Positions 9,145-17,040 of a stretch of DNA of 45,568 nt are shown in pieces. The stretch's first letter is position 1; every line of letters starts with the position of its first letter. The stretch comes from DASYSL01 sp036003365 (GTDB taxonomy: Bacteria > Eisenbacteria > RBG-16-71-46 > DASYSL01), in assembly GCA_036003365.1 (NCBI GenBank), contig DASYSL010000129.1, forward strand, positions 1-45,568, given 5' to 3'. The notes beneath the pieces are model-generated. The model saw nothing but the letters and a program-made list of their open reading frames with translations. It searched no databases and had not been told where the DNA came from. The translations under genes were made by a program, and so were the position numbers.

Positions 9145-10391
9145 AGCGGCTCGGGCTCGCTTTCCTGTTGCTGGCGCTGAACGCCGGCGCCTCGTGGGCC
9201 TCCTTGCTCTGTCCCATGGACGTCAAGCAGACCGACCATCTGCGCGCCTACGGCCTGGCCTACTGGGTGCTGCAGCGCGGCGAGAAGGTGGACTGGCTGC
9301 TCAACTATCGCGGCGGCTCGTTCCTCATGTCCGACGACGCCGAGATCGCGCGCGAGGCCAACATCCGCGGCGTGACCATGGAGACGATCAGCGGCTCCGA
9401 CGAAGCCCAGATCATGGCCACCATCGACAACGAGAACATGGAGAAGGTGGTGCTCGAAAAGGCGCCCCGCGTGGCCGTGTACGTGCCGCCCACCGCGCAG
9501 CCGTGGGACGACGCCGTGCGCCTGGCGCTCGAGTACGCGCAGATTCCCTACGACCGCGTGTGGGACGAGGAGGTGCTGCGCGGCGACCTCGTGAAGTACG
9601 ACTGGATCCATCTTCACCACGAGGACTTCACCGGGCAGCAGGGCAAGTTCTACGCCGCCTATCGCGACTTCGACTGGTACAAGACCGAGAAAGCGGCGCA
9701 GGAGGCGATGGCCGCCAAGATGGGCTTCGCCAAGGTGTGGCAGCTCAAGCAGGCGGTGGCGCAGAGGATCAAGGACTTCGTGGCGCGCGGCGGCTTCCTC
9801 TTTGCCATGTGCTCGGCCACCGACAGCTACGACATCGCGCTCGCCGCGCAGGGCGTCGACATCGTCGACGTGCCCTACGACAACGATCCGCCGGACCCGG
9901 GCGCGCAATCCAAGCTCGATTTCTCGAAGTGCTTGGCGTTCCGGAATTTCACCCTGATCACCGATCCCTACATCTACGAGTTCTCGGACCTCGACATGAC
10001 GCAGCAGGCGACGCTGCGCGGCCCCAACTCGGTGTTCACGCTGTTCGAGTTCTCCGCCAAGAACGATCCTGTGCCCTCGATGCTGACCCAGGACCACACC
10101 AACGCCGTGCCCGAATTCATGGGGCAGACCACCTCGTTCAAGAAGAGTCTGATCAAGCCGGGGGTCACGATTCTCGCCGAGACCCCGGAAGCGGGCGAGG
10201 TGAAGTACCTGCACGGCGACTACGGCAAGGGCACCTTCACCTTCCTCGGCGGCCACGATCCCGAGGATTACCAGCACGCCGTCGGCGACCCGCCCACCGA
10301 TCTCTCCCTGCACAAGAACTCGCCCGGCTACCGCCTGATCCTGAACAACGTCCTCTTCCCGGCGGCCGAGAAGAAAAAGCAGAAGACCTGA
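9141..10391 (+). CDS. Exported amidotransferase-fold protein (so-called asparagine synthetase B-like)
   Basis: A 416-residue exported protein. GTG at 9141 overlaps the preceding stop (GTGA) and opens a short signal peptide ending near ASWA. Conserved-looking blocks are LLCPMDVKQTDHLRAYGLAYW, VDWLLNYRGGSF, DWIHLHHEDF and the Lys-Asp-Phe-Val-Ala-Arg-Gly-Gly-Phe-Leu-Phe strand-turn, which resembles the RGGFL turn of the DUF4159 protein upstream. Proteins of this type occur in Bacteroidetes-like genomes under the label asparagine synthetase B, but I see neither the N-terminal Cys nor the ATP-binding motif of a real AsnB, so the label should not be taken as function. Last gene of the DUF4159-DUF4175-TPR cluster. 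Confidence 0.75.
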   Translation: MKRLGLAFLLLALNAGASWASLLCPMDVKQTDHLRAYGLAYWVLQRGEKVDWLLNYRGGSFLMSDDAEIAREANIRGVTMETISGSDEAQIMATIDNENMEKVVLEKAPRVAVYVPPTAQPWDDAVRLALEYAQIPYDRVWDEEVLRGDLVKYDWIHLHHEDFTGQQGKFYAAYRDFDWYKTEKAAQEAMAAKMGFAKVWQLKQAVAQRIKDFVARGGFLFAMCSATDSYDIALAAQGVDIVDVPYDNDPPDPGAQSKLDFSKCLAFRNFTLITDPYIYEFSDLDMTQQATLRGPNSVFTLFEFSAKNDPVPSMLTQDHTNAVPEFMGQTTSFKKSLIKPGVTILAETPEAGEVKYLHGDYGKGTFTFLGGHDPEDYQHAVGDPPTDLSLHKNSPGYRLILNNVLFPAAEKKKQKT

Positions 10392-10404
10392 TCGGTTCCA
10401 TCTG

Positions 10405-10551
10405 CTGCCCCCGGAGGCAGTGACCTCCGCGCGCCCGCGAACCCCCCGGGGGCAGCGATCGCGTCGTGCCCCTGAGCTGCCCCCAGGGGGCAGCGACATC
10501 GCGCGCCCCTTCAACTGCCCCCGGGGGAAGTGATCACGAGCCCAGCTTCGA
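10405..10551 (+). repeat. Four degenerate ~38 bp tandem repeats with palindromic cores
   Basis: Four consecutive units begin at 10405, 10439, 10477 and 10515 (spacing 34, 38, 38). Each starts with a near-palindrome of the form CTGCCCCC-GGGGGCAG and continues with a partly conserved stretch like YGAYMTCGCGCGCCCC. The array lies just after the 9141-10391 gene and before the importer promoter. It may be a tandem-duplicated REP-type element or a set of transcript-end hairpins. No U-tract follows any unit. Confidence 0.7.
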
Positions 10552-10574
10552 CTCTCGCATCCTCGCTTGCCGCC

Positions 10575-10603
10575 TTGCGATAGCGGCGTTTCCGTGCTAC
10601 CAA
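10575..10603 (+). promoter_or_regulatory. Possible sigma70 promoter for the liv operon
   Basis: TTGCGA (10575-10580), a 17-base spacer and TACCAA (10598-10603). It is the best sigma70-like pair upstream of the binding-protein gene, whose ATG is about 60 bases downstream. The boxes match consensus only partly (4 and 3 of 6). Confidence 0.35.
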
Positions 10604-10663
10604 TGGGCGCCCGTTGCCCTGGTCCATCGCCGGTCCCCAGCCCCGTCTCGGAGGAGAGATCCG

Positions 10664-11893
10664 ATGAAGCGTTCCCCTCTCGCACTCGTCGCGCGCGCGG
10701 CCTCACTGGTCGCCCTGATCGCTCTCGCCGGCTGCGGCGGCAAGGGCGGAGAAGAGAAGATCGTGATCGGCGAGTACGGTTCCATCACCGGCACCGACGC
10801 GACCTTCGGTGGCTCGACGCGCGACGGCGTGGCGGTGGCGTGGGATGAGCTGGCGGCCTCCGGCGGCAAAATCGGCGGCCTCAACGTGGCCGCGATCACG
10901 CCCGAGGACGACGAGGGCAAGGCGGAAGAAGCGGCCACCGCGGTGCAGAAGATCGTGAATCAGGATCAGGCGGTGGCGGTGATCGGCGAGGTGGCCTCGT
11001 CCAGGAGCCTGGCCGCGGCACCCATCTGCCAGAACGCGGGCGTGCCCATGATCTCGCCCTCGTCGACCAATCCCAAGGTGACGCAGGCCGGCGACTACAT
11101 CTTCCGCGTCTGCTTCCTCGACGACTTCCAGGGCTGGGTGATGGCCAACTTCACGGCCAACAACCTCAAGCTCAAGAAGGTCGCCATCCTGTGGGACGTG
11201 AAGAGCGACTACTCGAAGGGCCTCAAGGACTACTTCGCCACCGCGTTCAAGGGTATGGGCGGCACCATCGTGGGCGATCAGTCGTACAGCTCCGGCGACC
11301 AGGACTTCCGCGCCCAGCTCACCGCGCTCAAGGCCAAGAATCCACAGGCCATCTTCGTGCCGGGCTACTACACCGAGGCCGGGCTCATCGCACGCCAGGC
11401 GCGCGAGACCGGCTTCAAGGGCCCGCTCCTGGGCGGCGACGGCTGGGAGAGCTCGAAGCTGATCGAGATCGGCGGCGACGCCATGAACGGCTGCTACTAT
11501 TCGAACCACTGGGCGCTCGACGCGCCGGACTCGAATCTGCAGCACTTCGTGGCCGAATATAAGAAGAAGTTCAATGGCAGCGAGCCCGATGCCATCGCCG
11601 GCCTCGCCTACGACGCCACGCGCATCCTCTTCGCCGCCATGAACAAGCTGGCCACCGACGATCCCAAGACCTTCGCCGGCCTCTCGTCCAAGAACGCGGG
11701 CACCGACTTGCGCAAGCAGGCCACGGCCAAGCTGCGCGACGAGATCGCGCAGACCAAGGATTATCCGGGCGCCACCGGCAAGATCACGATCGACCCCAAC
11801 CGCAACGCCTCCAAGCCCGCGGTGGTGATCGAGATCAAGGACGGCAAGAAGATGTTCAACACAACGACGTACCCGCAGAACACCGCGAGCTAG
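10664..11893 (+). CDS. livJ: Branched-chain amino-acid ABC transporter substrate-binding lipoprotein
   Basis: The lipid-anchored extracytoplasmic receptor that captures leucine, isoleucine, valine or a related amino acid and delivers it to LivHM. The ATG at 10664 has GGAGGAG 7 bases upstream and gives a 409-residue protein with lipobox LAGC (Cys 24). The mature part reads as a type I periplasmic-binding protein of the Leu/Ile/Val family: IGEYGSITGTDATFGGSTRDG near the N-terminus, the hinge-side ligand motif GVPMISPSSTNPKV near residue 127, and a C-terminal GLAYDATRILF helix. The permease and ATPase genes follow directly. Exact substrate cannot be read from the sequence; aromatic or polar amino acids are possible. 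Confidence 0.93.
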   Translation: MKRSPLALVARAASLVALIALAGCGGKGGEEKIVIGEYGSITGTDATFGGSTRDGVAVAWDELAASGGKIGGLNVAAITPEDDEGKAEEAATAVQKIVNQDQAVAVIGEVASSRSLAAAPICQNAGVPMISPSSTNPKVTQAGDYIFRVCFLDDFQGWVMANFTANNLKLKKVAILWDVKSDYSKGLKDYFATAFKGMGGTIVGDQSYSSGDQDFRAQLTALKAKNPQAIFVPGYYTEAGLIARQARETGFKGPLLGGDGWESSKLIEIGGDAMNGCYYSNHWALDAPDSNLQHFVAEYKKKFNGSEPDAIAGLAYDATRILFAAMNKLATDDPKTFAGLSSKNAGTDLRKQATAKLRDEIAQTKDYPGATGKITIDPNRNASKPAVVIEIKDGKKMFNTTTYPQNTAS

Positions 11894-11912
11894 AGCGAGG
11901 ACGGCGAGCCGC

Positions 11913-12815
11913 GTGTCCGAGTTCCTCCAGCAGCTCGTCAATGGCATCACGTGGGGGAGCGTGTACGCCCTGATCGCGCTGGGCTACACGATGGTGTACG
12001 GCATCCTCCGCCTCATCAACTTCGCCCACGGCGACATCTACATGCTGGGCGCGTTCTTCGGTTATTTCCTGGCGCGCTGGCTGGCGCCCATGGCGATGCC
12101 GAGCGGCCCCGAGGCCATCGTCGTCCTGCTCGTCTCCATGCTGGGCGCGGGCGCGGTGGGCTTCCTCATCGAGCGCCTGGCCTACAAGCCGGTGCGCCGC
12201 TCGTCGCGCCTCGCGGCTTTGATCACCGCCATCGGCGTGTCGCTCCTGCTCGAAAACGGCGGCATCCTCCTCTTCGGTCCCGATCCCAAGTTCTTTCCGC
12301 AGATCATTCCGGCGCACCAGTTCCACCTTGGCGCCGGCGTCACCATCTCGAATCAACAGGTGATCGTGATCGTGGTCTCGCTCGTGCTCATGCTCGGGCT
12401 GCGCTTCATCGTGCTCTACACGCGCGTGGGCAAGGCGATGCGCGCCGTCTCCTATAGCCACACGGCGGCCGCGCTCATGGGCATCTCGGTGGATCGCATC
12501 ATCACCTTCACCTTCGTTCTGGGCTCGATGCTGGCGGCGGCGGCCGGCGTGCTGGTCGCCGTGCAGAACCCCAAGATCGATCCCTTGATGGGCATCATGC
12601 CCGGGCTCAAAGCGTTCGTGGCCGCCGTGCTCGGCGGCATCGGCAACATTCCGGGCGCGGTGCTCGGCGGACTCGTCATGGGCATCGCCGAGGTCATGGT
12701 CGTGGGCTATCTCTCGCCCACGTGGCGCGACGCCATCGCCTTCATCCTCCTGATCGCCATCCTGCTCTTCCGGCCCGCCGGCATCCTCGGGCGCAACACC
12801 GCCGAGAAGGTCTGA
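11913..12815 (+). CDS. livH: Branched-chain amino-acid ABC transporter permease LivH
   Basis: Inner-membrane permease of the Liv importer, 300 residues with about eight hydrophobic segments. The N-terminal LVNGITWGSVYALIALGYTM and the following VYGILRLINFAHGD are hallmark LivH sequences. GVLVAVQNPKIDPLMG and the EAA-like loop LKAFVAAVLGGIGNIPGAVLG, which docks the ATPases, are also present. It starts at a GTG 19 bases after the binding-protein stop and ends one base before livM. Confidence 0.95.
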   Translation: MSEFLQQLVNGITWGSVYALIALGYTMVYGILRLINFAHGDIYMLGAFFGYFLARWLAPMAMPSGPEAIVVLLVSMLGAGAVGFLIERLAYKPVRRSSRLAALITAIGVSLLLENGGILLFGPDPKFFPQIIPAHQFHLGAGVTISNQQVIVIVVSLVLMLGLRFIVLYTRVGKAMRAVSYSHTAAALMGISVDRIITFTFVLGSMLAAAAGVLVAVQNPKIDPLMGIMPGLKAFVAAVLGGIGNIPGAVLGGLVMGIAEVMVVGYLSPTWRDAIAFILLIAILLFRPAGILGRNTAEKV

Positions 12816-12816
12816 G

Positions 12817-13815
12817 ATGAAGCGCCTGATCGCCACGGTGGCGCTGCTGGCCGTACTCGTCGTCATCCAGATGATCCTCCCGCGCGCGGTCAATCCGTAT
12901 GTCCTCCAGATCATCGTGCTGTGCGGGATCAACATCGTCCTCGCCGTATCCCTCAATCTGGTCAACGGGTTCACGGGGCAGTTCTCGATCGGCCACGCGG
13001 GATTCATGGCCATCGGCGGGTACGCTTCAGCGATGTTCTCGCTGCACGTGGGCAAGGGCTGGGTAAGCGCGCTCACGGCGGGCGGCGTGCCGGCGCTCGT
13101 GGCCCAGGGCGCCGCCCTGCTCGTCGCACTCCTGCTCGGCGGCCTGCTCGCCGCCGTGGCCGGCTACTTCGTCGGCCTGCCGTCGTTGCGGCTGCGCGGC
13201 GACTACCTGGCCATCGTCACCCTGGGCTTCGGCGAGATCATCCGCGTGCTCATCATCAACGTCGACGCGGTGGGGGCGGCGCAGGGCCTGCCCGGCATTC
13301 CGCAGTGGACCAATCTCTTCTGGATCGGCCTCTTCGTCCTGGCCGTGATCCTGGTGTCGAGGAATCTCGCCCACAGCACGCATGGCCGCGCCCTCTTCGC
13401 CATCCGCGACGACGAGGTGGCGGCCGAAGCCCTGGGCGTGAACACGACCGCCTACAAGGTGCTCGCGTTCGTGATCGGCGCCTTCTTCGCCGGCGTGGCG
13501 GGCGGGCTTTCCGCGCACTTCGTGTCGTATCTCAATCCCAGCTCGTTCACCTTCCTGCGCTCGATCGAGATCGTCGCCATGGTGGTGCTCGGCGGCCTGG
13601 GCAGCATCACCGGCGCCACGCTCGCCGCCATCGTGCTCACTGTGCTGCCCGAAGCGCTGCGCTCGGCACTCGCCTACCGCATGGTGATCTACTCGCTCAT
13701 GCTCATCGTGCTCATGATCACGCGTCCTCAGGGGCTGCTCGGCACGCGCGAGTTCTCGTGGAAGGCCATCCGCGACCGCTTGAGCCGGCGGCGCGCCACG
13801 GGGCCGGTGGCGTGA
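12817..13815 (+). CDS. livM: Branched-chain amino-acid ABC transporter permease LivM
   Basis: Second permease of the Liv importer, 332 residues. It carries the family motifs LNLVNGFTGQFSIGHAGFMA near residue 50, LRLRGDYLAIVTLGFGEIIR in the middle and FLRSIEIVAMVVLGGLGSITG near the C-terminus (ATPase-docking loop). The ATG follows the livH stop by one base, and the stop overlaps the livG start (GTGA), so expression is coupled. Confidence 0.95.
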   Translation: MKRLIATVALLAVLVVIQMILPRAVNPYVLQIIVLCGINIVLAVSLNLVNGFTGQFSIGHAGFMAIGGYASAMFSLHVGKGWVSALTAGGVPALVAQGAALLVALLLGGLLAAVAGYFVGLPSLRLRGDYLAIVTLGFGEIIRVLIINVDAVGAAQGLPGIPQWTNLFWIGLFVLAVILVSRNLAHSTHGRALFAIRDDEVAAEALGVNTTAYKVLAFVIGAFFAGVAGGLSAHFVSYLNPSSFTFLRSIEIVAMVVLGGLGSITGATLAAIVLTVLPEALRSALAYRMVIYSLMLIVLMITRPQGLLGTREFSWKAIRDRLSRRRATGPVA

Positions 13816-14606
13816 GCGAGCCGCTCCTGCGCCTGGAGCGCGTGAGCATCCAGTTCGGCGGCCTCAAGGCGGTGTCCGAGCTGGATCTGGAGATTCGCGA
13901 GGGCGAGCTGGTCGGGCTCATCGGGCCCAACGGCGCCGGCAAGACCACCGTGTTCAATCTCATCACCGGGGTCTACGGGCCCACGTCCGGGCGCATCCTG
14001 CTCGACGGCAAGCCGATCCACGGACTCAAGCCGCACAAGATCGCCAAGCTCGGCATCCTGCGCACGTTCCAGAACATCCGGCTCTTTGCCTCGATGTCGA
14101 GCCGCGACAACGTGTGCGTGGCCGAGCACATGCACGCCAAGGCGGGGCTCGCGCAGGCGTTGCTCGAGAGCCGCGCCTTCGCCGAGGACGAGCGCGCGAT
14201 CCACCAGCGCGCCGACGAATCGCTGGCGTTTCTGGGGCTTTCGGGATTCGCCGATCTGCGTGCCAACGAGCTGCCCTACGGCCAGCAGCGCCGCCTCGAG
14301 ATGGCGCGCGCGCTGGCCGGAGGCCCACGCTTGCTCCTGCTCGACGAGCCGGCAGCGGGCCTCAATCCGCAAGAGACGCACCAGCTCATGCTCCTGATCG
14401 AGGAGATGCGCACGCGCTTCGGCGTCACGATCCTCCTCATCGAGCACGACATGCGCGTGGTCATGGGCGCTTGCCAGCGCATCGCCGTGCTCGACTATGG
14501 CGTGAAGATCGCCGAGGGCGTGCCCGCGGAGATCCGCAAGAATCCCAAGGTGATCGAAGCCTACCTCGGCGAGGAAGTGGACGCCGACCTGGCGAAGGGG
14601 ACGTAG
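13812..14606 (+). CDS. livG: Branched-chain amino-acid ABC transporter ATPase LivG
   Basis: Cytoplasmic ATPase of the Liv importer, 264 residues. Walker A is GPNGAGKTT (about residues 38-46), the signature is PYGQQRRLEMARAL, Walker B is LLLLDEPAAGLN, and the switch His sits in LLIEHDMRVV. The LivG-type pattern GILRTFQNIRLF follows the Q-loop region. It starts at a GTG overlapping the livM stop, inside a longer open frame whose upstream part is out of frame with livM and not coding. Confidence 0.96.
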   Translation: MSEPLLRLERVSIQFGGLKAVSELDLEIREGELVGLIGPNGAGKTTVFNLITGVYGPTSGRILLDGKPIHGLKPHKIAKLGILRTFQNIRLFASMSSRDNVCVAEHMHAKAGLAQALLESRAFAEDERAIHQRADESLAFLGLSGFADLRANELPYGQQRRLEMARALAGGPRLLLLDEPAAGLNPQETHQLMLLIEEMRTRFGVTILLIEHDMRVVMGACQRIAVLDYGVKIAEGVPAEIRKNPKVIEAYLGEEVDADLAKGT

Positions 14607-14608
14607 GC

Positions 14609-15316
14609 GTGCTCGCGGTCGAGTCGCTCGATGTCTTCTACGGCGCGGTGCACGCTCTCAAGGGCGTGAGCGTGTCGGCGCAAACCGGCGAGATCGTCAC
14701 CCTGATCGGCGCCAACGGCGCCGGCAAGAGCACGCTCCTGCGCACCATCTCGGGCCTCGTGCCGCCCAAGTCGGGGCGCATCACGTTCGAGGGCAGGGAC
14801 ATCACCAAGATGCCGGCGCACGAGATCGTGGGCCTTGGCATCTCGCAGTCGCCCGAAGGCCGCATGGTGTTCGCCAACTTGAGCGTGGCCGACAACCTCG
14901 AGCTCGGCGCCTACCGGCGGCGCGATCGCGCCGGGATCGCCGAAGATCGCGACCGCGCCTTCCATCTCTTCCCGCGTCTGCTCGAGCGGCGCAAGCAGAG
15001 CGCCGGCACGCTCTCGGGTGGCGAGCAGCAGATGCTGGCCATCGGCAGGGCACTCATGTCGCGCCCGCGCCTGCTCCTGCTCGACGAGCCTTCGCTCGGT
15101 CTGGCGCCCCTTCTGGTGCGCGAAATCTTCCGCACCATCCGCGAGATCAACCAGCGCGGGGTCACCGTGCTCCTGGTCGAGCAGAACGCCCACATGGCGC
15201 TCACCGTGGCGCAGCGCGGCTACGTGCTCGAGACCGGCCGCGTGGTGCTCGAGGACCGCGCCGACACGCTGCTCCAGAACGCCCAGGTGAAAGACGCCTA
15301 TCTGGGAGGCTCATAG
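14609..15316 (+). CDS. livF: Branched-chain amino-acid ABC transporter ATPase LivF
   Basis: Second ATPase of the Liv importer, 235 residues. Walker A is GANGAGKST, the LivF-typical GISQSPEGRMVFANLSV follows, the signature is LSGGEQQMLAIGRALM, Walker B is LLLLDEPSLGLAP and the switch His is replaced by Asn in LLVEQNAHMAL, as usual for LivF. GTG at 14609 comes two bases after the livG stop. Last gene of the five-gene operon. Confidence 0.96.
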   Translation: MLAVESLDVFYGAVHALKGVSVSAQTGEIVTLIGANGAGKSTLLRTISGLVPPKSGRITFEGRDITKMPAHEIVGLGISQSPEGRMVFANLSVADNLELGAYRRRDRAGIAEDRDRAFHLFPRLLERRKQSAGTLSGGEQQMLAIGRALMSRPRLLLLDEPSLGLAPLLVREIFRTIREINQRGVTVLLVEQNAHMALTVAQRGYVLETGRVVLEDRADTLLQNAQVKDAYLGGS

Positions 15317-15323
15317 ACTCCGG

Positions 15324-15353
15324 TTGACCCTCGCTTTGGCCCGGGCCTAGACT
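15324..15353 (+). promoter_or_regulatory. Sigma70-type promoter for the DUF948-YtxH genes
   Basis: TTGACC (15324-15329), an 18-base spacer and TAGACT (15348-15353), just after livF. The same 18-base spacing and TAGACT box occur upstream of hflX at 22782-22811. The predicted transcript begins about 60 bases before the DUF948 gene. Confidence 0.6.
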
Positions 15354-15421
15354 GACTTCACCCGGTTGCACCGCCCCGATGAACCGGAAGCCCCTGGCTT
15401 CGTCCCGCCGAAGGGATGCCC

Positions 15422-15865
15422 ATGACCCCTCTTTCCTGGATCGCCGTCGCCAGCGTGGTGGTCGCGCTGACGCTGGTCGTGATCGCCGTCTTCCTCGTTC
15501 GCCTGCTCATCCAGCTGCGCCGTACCGCGGGCGAGGTCGAGGTGACGGCGCGCCAGGCGCGGCCGGTGCTCCAGGAGATCCAGATGGCCGTGCACGAGCT
15601 GCGGGGCACGGCGGGCCACCTGACGAGCACGGTCGCGAGACTCGACCGCTTCGTCGGCAGCCTCGAGCAGCTCGGGGATCATGCATCCCGGGCGGGATCC
15701 GTCGTCTTGTCGGGCTTCGGCGGGCCGGTGGGACGCGTGGCCGCGATCTGGACGGCGGTACGCACCGGGGCGGGCATCTTTCAGAAGTTCTGGGGACGCA
15801 ACCACAAGAAGCCGCCGCAGGGACGCGAGGCCGAAGAGGCCAAGGCGGCCGCGCGCGAATCGTGA
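15422..15865 (+). CDS. DUF948-like small membrane protein
   Basis: A 147-residue protein with one N-terminal membrane helix (about residues 7-31), followed by an amphipathic helical region (QLRRTAGEVEVTARQARPVL, then LTSTVARLDRFVGSLEQL), the layout of DUF948 or methyl-accepting-like stress proteins. It ends in a basic, Glu/Ala-rich tail. ATG 15422 is preferred over 15416 because GAAGGG directly abuts the first and sits 6 bases before the second. It is followed at 16 bases by a YtxH gene, a common pairing. Function is poorly known; an envelope-stress role is an inference. Confidence 0.75.
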   Translation: MTPLSWIAVASVVVALTLVVIAVFLVRLLIQLRRTAGEVEVTARQARPVLQEIQMAVHELRGTAGHLTSTVARLDRFVGSLEQLGDHASRAGSVVLSGFGGPVGRVAAIWTAVRTGAGIFQKFWGRNHKKPPQGREAEEAKAAARES

Positions 15866-15881
15866 TGGAGGAGGAAAGACC

Positions 15882-16172
15882 GTGAGAGATGACAACGGAA
15901 ATGCCGCCACCGGAGTCTTGCTCGGAATCATCATTGGCGCCGCTGCCGGCGCTGCTCTGGCTCTGCTTTTGGCCCCGGCCACCGGCGAGGAGACCCGCCG
16001 CCGCCTGGGCGACACGGCGCGCAAGCTCGGCAACGAGGGCAAGCGCCGCTTCGATGACTTGAAGGACGCCGCCGGCGACCGCGTCTCGGAGGTGAAGGAT
16101 GCCGTCCGGGCCGGCCGCGACGCCTACCGCGACGCCCGGACCACGCAGAAGGAGCCCTCCGTGGGCTCCTGA
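15882..16172 (+). CDS. YtxH domain small membrane protein
   Basis: A 96-residue protein. A Gly/Ala-rich membrane helix (GVLLGIIIGAAAGAALALLL, about residues 11-30) is followed by APATGEETRRRLGDTA, the YtxH signature, and a charged helical tail. GTG at 15882 has GGAGGA 8 bases upstream. The last codons lie in a hairpin (16151-16169), and two more hairpins follow, the last a strong terminator. YtxH proteins are often stress-induced in other bacteria; nothing more specific can be said here. Confidence 0.85.
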   Translation: MRDDNGNAATGVLLGIIIGAAAGAALALLLAPATGEETRRRLGDTARKLGNEGKRRFDDLKDAAGDRVSEVKDAVRAGRDAYRDARTTQKEPSVGS

Positions 16173-16196
16173 GCCGCGATCCTTTGCGATCGCGGC
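16173..16196 (+). other. Perfect hairpin after the YtxH gene
   Basis: GCCGCGATC, 6-base loop, GATCGCGGC immediately after the stop codon. No T-run follows, so it may protect or process the 3' end rather than terminate by itself. Confidence 0.6.
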
Positions 16197-16240
16197 GGGT
16201 CATCCGGTCCACGCCATAAGCGCGGCAGGGTGCCCCAGGC

Positions 16241-16275
16241 AAGGGGCGGATCTCACGATCCGCCCCTTCATTTTT
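16241..16275 (+). terminator. Rho-independent terminator
   Basis: Perfect 12-base stem AAGGGGCGGATC (16241-16252), loop TCAC, matching arm GATCCGCCCCTT, then CATTTTT. This is the end of the DUF948-YtxH transcript. Confidence 0.9.
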
Positions 16276-16527
16276 GGGTTCGCGAAAGACCCCTAGGTGC
16301 CTGTCGGGCAGGGGCCTACACGGCCTACCGGGCACCCCAAGCCTGGGCCGCAAGGCGGGTGTTTTGAGCTAAGTGACATGATGATCGAAAGATGCGCATC
16401 CGCAATTTCCTGAGCACAACACATTGATTTCGGTGCCCCGATGCCGGACGAATAAGCTAGGCTAGCGCCCGGAATGGAGGACGCCCCCGGGCGCCTCCGA
16501 TTGCGCACTGGAAGAGAGGAGAAACGG
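16276..16527 (+). other. Intergenic region before the cupin gene
   Basis: No gene is seen. It holds an extended imperfect hairpin, GGTGCC (16296-16301) pairing with GGCACC (16331-16336), and a less GC-rich stretch (16360-16460). I could not place a convincing sigma70 box pair. Confidence 0.4.
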
Positions 16528-16902
16528 ATGAGTGCAGACACGGTCCGTCCCGCTACCGCAGCGGAGAGGGCGGCCATCCTCTGTGGTGACGAGGACACGG
16601 TCGAGTTCCGCGCGGAAGGGATGGAGGGGGCGAATTACAGGGTGACTCCGTCCTTCGAGGCGTCGAGTGTGGCCCGGATCGACCTCAATGGCCGCCATGG
16701 CAGAGTACGCGCCGGCGGCGCGAGAGTCTTTTACGTCCTCGGAGGCCAGGGGACGTTCGAGGTCGACGGAGCTACGCTGGACGTGGAGGATGGAGCCGCG
16801 ATCCACGTCCGTCCCGGCCAGTCGTACGACTATCAGGGTGAGCTGACCTTGCTCTGCGTCTGCGTGCCCGCCTTCGACATCCAGGCGGAAGCCATCGGCT
16901 AG
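16528..16902 (+). CDS. Cupin-like small protein
   Basis: A 124-residue soluble protein. A single beta-barrel is indicated by GARVFYVLGGQGTFEVDGAT, followed by LDVEDGAAIHVRPGQSYDYQG, corresponding to the two cupin motifs. The usual metal-binding His residues are largely missing (RPGQSYDY has no PxxxxH pattern), so it may be non-enzymatic or a binding protein. ATG 16528 has AGAGGAG just upstream; longer in-frame starts lack such a site. It is monocistronic, with its own terminator downstream. Confidence 0.7.
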   Translation: MSADTVRPATAAERAAILCGDEDTVEFRAEGMEGANYRVTPSFEASSVARIDLNGRHGRVRAGGARVFYVLGGQGTFEVDGATLDVEDGAAIHVRPGQSYDYQGELTLLCVCVPAFDIQAEAIG

Positions 16903-16948
16903 TCGTTCCGAAACGGAACGCACGCGACGTTTAGTTTGGCTGTGCCCT

Positions 16949-16985
16949 CGAGGCGAGAGACACTCTCTCGCCTCGATTCTTTTTG
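16949..16985 (+). terminator. Rho-independent terminator of the cupin gene
   Basis: Perfect 12-base stem CGAGGCGAGAGA (16949-16960), loop CAC, TCTCTCGCCTCG (16964-16975), then ATTCTTTTT. Confidence 0.93.
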
Positions 16986-17040
16986 GGTTGGAAATTCGAT
17001 CGCCCCCGGAAAGCTGATAACCAACGTGCGACGAAGAGAG

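Noticed and set aside
9141..10391. True asparagine synthetase
   Set aside because: Signal peptide present, no N-terminal catalytic Cys and no ATP pyrophosphatase motif.
10405..10551. CRISPR-like array
   Set aside because: Only four degenerate units, and the linkers are themselves similar to each other; no cas genes nearby.
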